DNA of 64,000 bases from Gammaproteobacteria bacterium. GTDB lineage: Bacteria; Pseudomonadota; Gammaproteobacteria; JAUIAT01. The stretch spans positions 1 through 64,000 of the forward strand of contig JAUIAT010000004.1 of NCBI GenBank assembly GCA_030425295.1, given 5' to 3'. Below the pieces are notes generated by a model. The model was not told the DNA's origin. It did no database searches and saw nothing but the letters and a program-made list of their open reading frames with translations. Position numbers and translations under genes: made by a program. Below are positions 26,653 through 38,600 of the stretch, in pieces. Each line of letters starts with the position of its first letter. Positions within the stretch are counted from its first letter, which is position 1.

Positions 26653-29600
26653 TGAAACTCCCTATTTTAATAGTTTCTCTTGGCATTAGAGTTTCTTCAA
26701 ATGTATAGCCATCTAACGGCCCCATTAAAAATGTTTGAGACTCACCGCCTACTAACCCAGATGTTAAATTTACCTGAGGTGCTACTCTACCTGTAAATAC
26801 GACTGATCCTTGCGGTATATTAACATTCCCTAGCCTTGTGGCTGAATTTTTAGGCAAAGCAAACTTAACTATTCTGTCAGTTTGATTTTCTAAAAAATGT
26901 GGCGAAACATAACGTCCTTGTAACTTTGCCGCACCATCATCAAATAATCTGTATTCATATCTTGACTCTAAAACATGCTCAACACGAAAAGTTTCCAAGT
27001 CAAAAGAATATAAAATTTCATTTCTTTGAGAGGGCGTTAATCCCAGTTCTTTAAGAAGGTTTCTGGCCTCGCTAACATGCTCTGCTGCTCTTGTTCTCGA
27101 ATAAAGACCTGAACTTTTTACACCAAACCTACCAACATCCCAAATCTTCCTAACACCACCAACAATATATTTGCTACATGGCAGAGCCAACCCAACCCCT
27201 GACTCTATAGCACTTATAGTACGGCTTACAGGCTCACCAGTAAACCAGTCTTCACCACTAATAGTTGAGTAAACTGGAATGGCAAGAGATATTGGAGTAA
27301 TGCTTGTCATCGCTGATGCCTGATGAGGAGTTAATTGCCTGCTTGCAACAATATCACCAATAGCATGTTCAATCTTACTCCACCAAGTATTGGTTTTAAC
27401 TGATTTAAATGCATTCCTAGTTTGAGCTTCGGCTCGCTCAACATTTGTATTATATTTCTTTACTGGTTTATTGAATCTTTCAACCTCGCGAATATATTCT
27501 CGCTTATTCATCTCTTCTATTTGCTTCTTCCAGAAAGCATTTTCAGATGGAGAGGTTGCAGAGTGCTGATTTTGGTTTGCACTATGATTTTTGCCAAACA
27601 GCGTAGACCTGTGATTCGAAACATGCGCCTTGTGAGGTTGTGGCGTGGTTTTTTTATGCTCAGACCTATATCTAGTCCATGCATCTTCTGATACTTTGTG
27701 GCCATATTGCCCCAAGGATACACCTATGCTATTAACAACCATCGACTCAACGTCTTGAACAGAATAATGAAATAGATTAACTGACGTCGTTCGTACAAAT
27801 TGCTGCACAACATTACTAACCAAAAACCCGTGAAATGTCTTACTTTGCAAAGATTCTGTACCCGCCACAGCACCAAGCTGATCTGCTATAAATATCTGTG
27901 CGCTCATGTGCTCACGAAAAGCAAGACGATCTATTCCCTGATTCATTATGTCTCTTGCACCATTTCGCCACGCCTGACTCCAAAGATTTGCATCTTTAGG
28001 CAAGGGTAATTCGTAGTTAAACCCACCAGATGCTGCGCCACTTACCGTGCTACGAAGCAATTCATTGGTATTAATTCCATTATGAATATGACCAGCGTCT
28101 TCTATGCCTTGTTTGGCAAGATCACCTGCAGCGCCAGCTATAGCACCTGCCACCATGTAAGTTAATAGACTCTTACCCATAACAACGGCTAAGCCGCTCG
28201 CCAAACCACCTGTAGAAGCAATAGCTGCAATATCTACCGCAATTGCAACCACTTCAATTAAGTCTTTCCAGTAGTTGTGATGTGGTTTTTTGTAAATAAT
28301 CGGCGGAATAGGCATATCTGGATATAGTCCACCTACTATAGTGCTTGGATTATAAACCGCATATTGCCCTGCTTGATTATGAACATGCGTTGAAAGCAAA
28401 TTAGGAATTTGTAATGGCATGCCTTGTGGAGGCTTAGTATTTACGTCATAGCTATTTGCATGAGCAATTACATCACCAAAGCTTGCATCACCATAGACAT
28501 TTTCAGAGATCTGATTAAATGTCTCATTACCATTTGCTGCGTATTCACTTGGCGCAGGAGCTGGAAAGCTTCTGCTAACTGGCCTAAAGTTTAAGTCAAA
28601 ATCAACCTCTAAATCTTTTTCGCTTACTCTTTTTAGATCATCTTTTGGAAGATTACCAATCCTCCCAATAGCTTGCCCCCCAGGCATATAGAAATAATAC
28701 GCCTTGCGTTCTTTATCATTACCATCAATTTTAACAACAATTCGAGCTTCGTTATTGACGATAAACTTTCTGAAGCCGTCTTTTAATCTGCCCTCTATTG
28801 ATTCTATTTGACCGTTTGCTGTGTACATTGGTCTAACAAAACATTCATCTTCTTTTGATGTAGAAGAAGAGTTAATACCTTGTGGCTTAGCGATACAATG
28901 CCCACTTACTTTACCAGGCAACTGACTACTAAAATTTGTGTGATCCCTATGAACTTCAGTTATATGGTAATCAGTCTCTGAATGTTCACGATTTACCAAT
29001 CCACTCTTATCTCGGAAATAATCAGTATGAGTACTGTAACCATCAACCACATTTGATTGAAAATCCATTAAGCCAGTATGTTTGTTGTACCTGGTGCCTC
29101 GAGATGTTTTATCATCTTTGAAATAAGTATTCCTATGGGCTTTATCGTATTTACGAATACTAGATTTGCCATTACTGCTTTTTGTTCGATGCAATAAACC
29201 ATTCTTAAAATAGGTTAGAGATTTTTTGATTACTTTGCCGTGCTTATCCAGAGTAATTTCTTTATTTCTCTGCCCAGCATCGTCATAACCTAATTTAGTT
29301 CCTTGATCCTTGGTGATTTGAATTATCCTATCCTTTGGAACACCACGATCTATTACTAAGAAATCAGCAGGGTCGTAAAGGTACCAATTCTCTCGAGAAA
29401 GTTGTTTATTAACACCATCTATTCTTGCCCATACTTTTGTATAGCGACGATTGTTATTCTCATCGTACCCCCAATAAACGACAACTCTAGTATCAAATAA
29501 CCGAATAACCCTATTTAGAGCATCTAACTCCAAATTTATATCCTGATAAATATCACCGTCGCTATTACGGAAACGCTCACCAACACGCCTGCCAGAAATA

Positions 29601-32600
29601 TTGTAGAAGAAATCACTTAGCAGGTTCATTGCTCTATCAGCAATCTGAATTAAAAAGCCTGCCTCATTGTATTTATTTCTTATATCTTGATTGGTTACAG
29701 AAACAAGCTCATTATTATCATCATAATGCTGGCCGTGATTCCCACCAGTGCTTTTTTGGTGAGTTACTTGCTTACAATGATTCATTTCAAAACTAATAAG
29801 TGCACCACCAAAATCTTTATGTTTAACTGGATGGCCAAAGTGATCACGCTGCCAGCTTTGTGAAGCACCGTTAGCTTTTGTAACTTTACTTGGCTGACCA
29901 GAATGGTGATATTCAGCTTCGTGCTTGTGCCCGCTAGGATGGACAATGGTGGTTAACTCACCACAAGCATTATGACCAAATTTATTGGCTTCACCTTCAC
30001 CATTTTCAAATGACAGGCGCTCTTTAGCCTCATTATATTGAGTTTTAGTTGTACAGCCCTCAGGATCAATCGTTTCTGTTATTTGGTCATTTCGATTAAA
30101 TTTCTGCTTTGTAGCATGGTTCAACCCATTTATGATCATAAGCTGACGGTTAAAACCATCTAACTTAAATAAAGTTGTAACACCATTTGCCAATATGAAT
30201 TTAATTAATTGGCCAACGCTATTTAGGATATTTAGCTGGGCTGCACCATTTGGTTTTCGCTTACCAATACATTTTCCTTGGATATTGAATCCATAAAAAG
30301 TTTCAAGTGGAGTAACTTTATCTTTGCCATGCTCGTTTGTAACTTTAACCGCAGGGTCCGTGCGCTTAACAATTTGATTACGATGATTTACTTCATATTT
30401 AGATTTATTACCCCTTTCATCAGTTACTTCAATTGGATTACCCCAACGATCACGCTTTTGTCTTTTCTTGGGGTGAAACCATTTTTCTGGTAATTTGTCA
30501 GGTGTGCTTATGTACTGATTATTGTCTGCTTTAGCTTTGAACTCACCGTAAGCCCAACCATCCTCATCTGAAGAGTTGACTATGCCACTTAAATCAATCA
30601 ACTCACCATATTTGTCACGCACTTGAATACGATAGCGGTACAAACCTGGGGATACTGGTGTCACATTAATTGCAGCACCGTGCTTTGTAACAGTAGCATC
30701 TAAATCTTTCCAAACTTTCTGGCTTAGATACTGTAGTCTAACCTTATGAGTTTGCTCCGGCAGAGGAGAAAAATATAAGTTAAATTGCTTATCATAAAAT
30801 GTTGTCACATATTGTAGTGTTCGCTTCTCTATTTTTTCTGTCTTTCCATTAGGTAAAGAAGATAATATTGGAACTTCATCTCCATCAATCATTAAACTTA
30901 AACTTACTCGTGCAACACTATCTGATTTGTTTCCCTGATTACTATTATATGCACCATATCCATTTTGATATATAGAGCACCCGGCATGCTCATAACGATT
31001 ATGGTTATCAGAATCATAACCACCTCGCCCCAAATACAACTTATAATTTGGGCTATCAGTTGTAGTTCGAAAAGCAAGGTGCAACGGTTTTTTGTTTAAC
31101 GAAATACTATTTAGCTTCCAAGCAAACCAAATATATCTATACTTGTGCCCCCAGTGGTGATATCTCTTAGTTGAGGCAGCAAATTTTTCTACACAAATAG
31201 GGCGAGGCATTAAGCGAGTAGACTTATGTTTTGTGTAAATAGTAAATTCTTGAGTCTCCAACTCTTTAACACTTTGAGGTGCTAGTTGCAGCAATTGAAG
31301 ATTCATGCCTTTTTTGTTCTTAAAGTTTAGAATATCGCTCGACTTATAAAGGCCGTTCATCCAAGGCGATACTGCTATCAATCTCTCACTATCGCCTCTA
31401 GTTGCATAAACTGCATCAGCTTCTACCTGCTGAGATGGCTTTATATAAAGTAATGGGCTTGGGATTTTAACAAAAGGAGTTTGGTTGGCTGGCCCAAAAT
31501 TAGGGGTATAAGGCTTTAATGATGAATCAGGCATTACCTCACCTAAATACCAATATTTTTGTGTTGCCTTCTCAAAACCATAAACAGAACCATAAACAAA
31601 GCGTTTTGAATAATCAAAATACATATGTTTGCGGCCTGAACCATTAACCTTCTCAATTTTAAGCTCATTATTTTCTAGGTAGTTATCTCCACCATTGGAT
31701 CCTACGCCATATTTAACTACTAAACTCTTACAACCTAGAGGTACCCCTTTATAATTAAAATAATCGTTATTATCATCGCAACGGCCAAACCAGAATTTCG
31801 TTGCACATAGTTGGGATTGAACACTGTATTTATATAATTGTTGCTTGTAGCCATAGACCGGTCGAGCACGATAAGCCCCTGTTATTTGCTCTTCAAGATT
31901 GACCGTATAAATGCCTTCCTTATCAGTTTGTGATGCGGCCACACGAGCTATAACTTCACCAGCTTTATTAATTAATTCAACACCAGAAAGTGGAATACCA
32001 TCTTCATTTTTAGTGTTTCCACCGATCAAAAGAGTAGACTCATCCTGCATTTCTATAATTAGATTACGGGTCTTATCGTTATGTTCAGTTATAAGCTGCA
32101 GCTCTCCATGAGCTTTAGAATAATCATGCGGTGCAAACGCTCCTGTTTGAGGGTCTTTATATGAATAAGTTAGATGATATTCATAGTTATCAGTCATTAA
32201 GTCAGTAGCATCTACACCACAACGATTATCAATAGTTTTAATTTCTATGGGTTTGAACTTATCAGAGCTACCTTTAGGGCGGATTTTAAATTCAGCAACC
32301 AAGAATCTACCATCAGGCTCAGGCCAAGTAATACTGTATTTACCAAATTTTGGATAATCCTTTCCAACTGTAAATACAGTTTGTAAGGCCTCACATTGAT
32401 GCTGCTGAAAGATTGGTTTATTTTCACCTACTATCCGATTTTTTTCATCTAATAAGTACTCTGTTTTTTGGATTTGTTTAGGACCTTGGTTAACGGTTTT
32501 TTCAATATCTTTATATTTAACTTTACCTAGATCCTGATGCTGAGATTGGACTTGTAGTGTTCCAATTTTAGAAGCATTTTGCAGGTGTATAGTAGGAATG

Positions 32601-35600
32601 CCCTTATCTTCATTAGTCAGCCATACATAACCACCTTTATCGTGCTTATGATAAACAGGCCATAAATCATTTTCTCTTACCTTTTTATTTTCTTCCTCAT
32701 CTAGACCAAATGCACGCTCAGCAATAATTTCATTGAAGTTATTACGCTTTACTTCTTTAGTTCGAAAATCTTTATTATCCTGACGAATAACAACTTTTTC
32801 AGACTGACCCACTTCATCGTAATGATTTCTGTTTTCACGAATCTGCTTTACATAATCAGGCTTGTGCTTATCTTTGGCCTGCTTTTCCTTATTTGGCTGA
32901 GTAACTGACTGCCACTGACGAGCAACTCGCTTAGTTTTAGTATGAGATTTTTGAACTAATGCATTTTCAGGGTCCTGTTCGGCAATCACAAGGCCTCGAT
33001 TATCTCGCAAGCTTAAAGTAGTTTTCTCAGTGCCGTCACTTGGAGCAAGCTCAAAACCATTTGCATCTGCTTTTTTGCAATCAGCAAACTGTGTTTTTAT
33101 AACTTCCTCATTATGTATGTTGTAACCATGAATGGTTAAAGGTGTTAAGTTTTTTTCATGGTAGTTATTATCAAGTCCCATGCGTTCAGGCTTGGATTCA
33201 GCAATCAAATTGTGACGCTTTGAAAAATATCGATAATATTTTTTGTTATCAGGAGTTGTTATTTCAACCGTTAGACTAATTTTATCACTTAAATCTTTAG
33301 CAATTTTTGAATCTGTAGAATCACCTACGTATTTATCGTAATACTTCCAAGTAGTTGTTAAATTACGTGGAGGCAAGTCTTCAAAACCAACTGGCTTGCC
33401 ATCTACATATTTGTAATCTTGAACAACAACGTTTTCTTCAGTTTCTGAAATAATACGACCAATAGAATCATAGCTTCGGCTTTTAACTCGATCTTTTTTA
33501 TCGAGCTTTATTGAGCTTAAAATCTTAGCAGCCGACATCTTCGTATAATCACTTTCAGGTAATGAATTAGCATACTCAGTAAATTTTACAGGCTTACCTC
33601 TATAATCATTTTCGATTACTGTGACGTAATTAGCAGGATCAATATGTATTGTGCGATGATTCTTGATATCTCTTATTGTAAGATCTCTAACCCATTCTTT
33701 ACCTTCTGGGTCTTGATGGCGTTTAATGATAAGCAACTCACCAAAACCATTATATTCCCAAATCGTAGTTGGATTACTTAAACCTTGCTGAACACCATTT
33801 TCTGTTGGGTGATAGACAAATCGCTCAGGCTCAAGTTTAAGTTTTTTCAGATTACGCCGGTTATATTCAGTTTTAATAGCGCGGTCATTATTAGGATCTT
33901 CTTGTAAACGACACAGAACATCATGCTCAGTTAAGCCATTCTGGCCAATTTTATTGGGATCAAAAACTTTAAGTAGTTTGGCATAACGTATAGTTTCAAT
34001 TTCATTATCAAAAGCATTATAACGATATTCTCTGCACTGGCCTTTATGATTAACATCAAATCGTTTTAAGTTTCTGTGATCATATACTTGAAAATGCCAA
34101 TTGCCATTTTCATCTTGCTCAGCAACACACTTACCTTTACCATTGAAATGCTTTTTGGTTGTAACATTGGCTTTGGTCTCTGGGCGTTTGTTTTGCGCTA
34201 TGTCTTGTTTGAGATCATCGATTAAAACATCTTTTACAGTAGTTTCTATTTTTCTATTACGAGCATCAAACTCGCTTTCTACAGATCTTACATCCGGTCC
34301 CTTACCAAAAGTAGCTTTCAGAATATTACCGTTGTTATCAAGTTTATTTTTGGTAGAAATTGATGCCATAACAGTTTCAGGTTTAAGTGATCCATCTGGC
34401 TGTTGAGTGACTCTCTGCGCAGGTATTTTTTCTGATTTTTCCCTTACTTTTCGTTGCGCAGCATCGTAGGTGTTCTTCCACCTAAGTCCATTTTCATCTG
34501 TATGCTCATCAAGCTTATTTAAAATGGTGTAAGAAAACTCTTGAACACGCCCAGAGCCATCTATTTTCTTTTGTTTACGATCTAAAGAGTCAAGCTTGTA
34601 ACTTATAATATTATCTTGATCGCTGGATTTACCCTTAAGCAAAGACTGTATATCTTCAACTTTAGGTGTTATCTCTTTAGGTATTGCAATAAATTGCGCA
34701 TAATGTCTCTCGCAATTGATAGCGCCATTTTTATTGTGGCCATACTCAATTACAAACCCGGCTTCATTGACCTCAAAGCGCAAGCGATTTAGCTTGTCGA
34801 AAACACGATGTTCAACTCTATTATTAGAGCTATTATGACTTCCAAGTAAATCAGTAACTGCTTCAGGAGTTATCTTTTTAACATCACTAATATCAATCGC
34901 ATTTGCGTATCTAATTGTTTTGATTTTGTTACCAGCAGAGTCATATTGTGTTTCTTTAACAAAACAATCCGCATCAACCTCAAAACGGCATTGGTTAGCC
35001 TTATCATAGATAAAATGCTGGTGGCGGTTATAAGCATTAGACGGCAAGTATCTACTAATAATCTCAGGAGTCAGATTTTTTTTACTTAGCAATTGATGCG
35101 GAATAGGAAAGGCGTGACTAATAGACTCACTATTTAAACCTAACGAGTTATAACGCCACTCGATAACATTGCATTTAGCATCTATTTTAAAGCGCTTATT
35201 CCCGTCAGAGTCATAGACAAAGGTATCAATTTGGTCATCAGATGATTCAGTCTCTGTGATTATATTTTCTATATCTTGAGCCGTGGTTTGGTTACTAAAA
35301 ACACTTGCATCAATTTTCTTAGAGTAGCTTCTCTCACGAATTAATTGGTTTTCAGTATCGTAATCATAGCGAATTACTTCACCGGTCGGATAAACTCGAA
35401 AACGTTCTCGACCAAAACCATCACGGATAAATCTTGTGAAATTTCCATTTGGGTCTTGTTCTGCGATTTTTTTATCATTAGCATCATAAAAAATACGAGT
35501 AGTTAATCTTAAGCTGTTAGGTGCGGCTATCTTAGCTGTATGTCGATTTAGTGAATCAAATTCATTCTTAACATGATATTTTTGTTTATTATCTTCTGTG

Positions 35601-38600
35601 CGCTGAATATCATTTTCTATATTTGTGCCTTGATAGCTTCTTTCATGGATATAGTTTAACTTGTCAGGATCGAAAAATGTTTTTGCTAGACGGCGTATTT
35701 TATCAAAGATACAAACTTCTACAGTGCCTTCAGGATTTACTGTGAGTCTTTTCAACCCTCGACCATCATAAAAAGTTTGGTGGGTTATCTTTTCACCATC
35801 TGGGTCTATAATCTCACTAGTAACACGTCCAACTTGATCGTGTTTAAAAGCAATATCTAACCCGTTTGGCCTAAGCTCCTTTGTTTTCCATCCATTTATA
35901 TTACGTTCATATTTAGTTGTATTTTCTAACTCATCAGTGCTTTCTTTAAGCTTTCCATCTTTATAGTATTCATGACTTTTCTTGGTACTAGAGTCTTCAC
36001 CTGAGGCAATATGCTCAGTTTCAATTGTTTCGCCGAAGGCATTTTTAGTAGTAGTTGTGCGATGACCTTCAGGTGTAGTTATTTTCTGCTTTCGTGTATT
36101 AAGGTTAGTTTCAAACTCTGTTTTATGACCCAAGCTATTGGTTTCACTTATCTTACTGAACGCATCCCACTCAGTTTCTTTAGTTATAGTTTCTGATTCT
36201 GACTTAATAATTTGTTTTTCAATGCGCCCCAATTTGTCTCTTTTAAAATTGATTTCTTTACATAGTGGATCAATAGTAAGTTTCTGGTTTTTTTGAGCAT
36301 CGTATTCATGCGTTGTTTCGTATTTAAAACCTTCGGCAGAAGCATCACGAATTTCTTTTTTAACTAAACCTCGATTATCTCGTTCGAAAACTCTAGTAGT
36401 GGATTTATTTTTACTTATCGGTTTGGTATATTTTTCTTCCTCACCCCAGGCGTTGTGCTGCCAAACATGCTTTTTGCCTTCAGCATCAGTCATTTTCTCT
36501 AAAATGTGGCGTTTGTTGTATTCATATTTACTTAGGATGTCAGAATCTTTATCTCTTTTATCATTTATTTGCTTGCGAACATCATCAGTAATAAATCCGC
36601 CTTCAAGTTTTTTCAATTCTTCTGGATTAAACGTATTTTTATATTCTCTTGTTTCTGCAATAGATTCTGGTTTGGCAGCGTATTGTTTCTCTTTAATGCC
36701 GCCAGTAGCATCAATTTGAGCAACTATCTGACGGCGCTTATTGTAATAATTTAGAGTTTTATTACCTAATGCATCAGTAGTTGATAGGTGCAGACCATTT
36801 TCACTAAATTTATGCTTAATCGCGTAATTATCCCAAGCATTTTTATCAATTTTACCTTGTTTAGATTCGATTATTTCAATAGCTCGCGGTGTAAGCTCCT
36901 TCTCACAATCACCAAAACTATTATGCTTAAAACGACGACTACGCTTTGATTGTTCATTACTCCCATCCATTTGATATTCATGGGTTTTATTACCCATCAC
37001 ATCAAACTCATGGCCTAAGCGTAAACCATTTGGCAGCTCTTTTAATCGCTCTCGATTTAGAGCGTCATATTCAGTTTTCCAATGTCTATCTTTATCACTA
37101 GATTTAGGTCTTAGTTTGCCAAGCGGCTGATCAAGATTACTTGTTGAAACTCGGTTAGCATATCTAATTTTATGAGTTCTTAAGCCATTTGCAGAGTATT
37201 GATATTCTTCAAGGTATCCTTCGCCATCGACTTTACCGATGCGCTCTCCTTTGGCGTTGTAATAAAAGTAACTATGGATATCTTTAACTTTATCACTAGC
37301 CTTAGGCTTAAAATTTAATTCAATTTTTACCTTATCCGCATATTGAATCTCTTCAATAATTTGCCCAAGGTTATTTCGTTTAAATTCAGTTACATAACCA
37401 CCGCTATCTTGTTTGGCAATAAGATGATTGTCGTTGTTATATTGAAAATAAGAAACTCGGTCTTTTTTGCTGAACTGGATTAGATCTAAACTTTCTGAAT
37501 CTAATTTATCTAGAGAGAGATGTTGCGATAAAGACTCCGCGTGCTGTATCTCCATAACCTTACGATTTGCACTATCGTAATAACAAGTTTTGATATAACC
37601 TTCACCATCAATTTCAGCCTTTAAAAGACCCTGTGTGTTGTAGATCTTAGTTTCAACACTATTTTTTTGCGAACCAGATAACTCGTTAAGAACATCAGAT
37701 ACACTTGTAACTTCTTCAGGATCTTTAAGCTGCTTATCATAACGAACAGTTTGAGATAAGTTGCCATTCACATCATAACGACGCTCTATTGCGTAACCTT
37801 CTTCATCAATAGACAAAATTGGTCTATTTTGATTGTCATAAAAAATAGTTTTAGTTTGACCGGTAGCATCGATGACTTTATGAACATTTCCAGCAATATC
37901 TTTTTCATGCTTTATTGTTCTTGTAACTTTATTTTCACTGTCAGTATGACTTTTTTCTGCAATCAAACCTGAAGAATCAAGAGTTTGAACATCCTCGCGC
38001 TTGTTTGGCTGAATAGTCGTAATTTTGTTTTTCTCATATTGATGTTTTGTTTCAGCACCCAAAGCATTCTTTTTATAGATTGGTCGATGCAATCCATCAT
38101 ATTGAAACTCTGAAACATTAGTTTTCGTTGCTGTTTGGCGTTCTTCTTGCGTTAAAATTTGTCCGAAAATATTTCTAGTTGTTTCAACACAGCTTGTATG
38201 CTTATCAAAAACCCCATTGCCATTTTCATCAAGTGTAGCGTAATGAATTTCTTTTAGTTGCTGGCCTTGATTATCATATACATACTCAATCAATTGAGAT
38301 TTATGCAAATGTTGTTTAGAGGAACACCATTTATCCAAAATACTTCTATCTACAGGTTTATCTTTTGAAAATGCACCTGTATCAATTTGAGCATTAGTAA
38401 ACTTGCGAGATTGAACCCTATCTCCTTTGCTGTCATAGAAGTGAGCTACAACTGCTCCAGACGGGGAAATTTCATAACTTAGTTGGTTCTTTGAATCATG
38501 AACAAAGTAGTGAGTTAACGCCTTACCTTCAGGATCTACAACCTGGCTAATGAGCATGTGAGTTTCAGCGTCATAATAACTTTCTTGTTTCTGACCTTCT

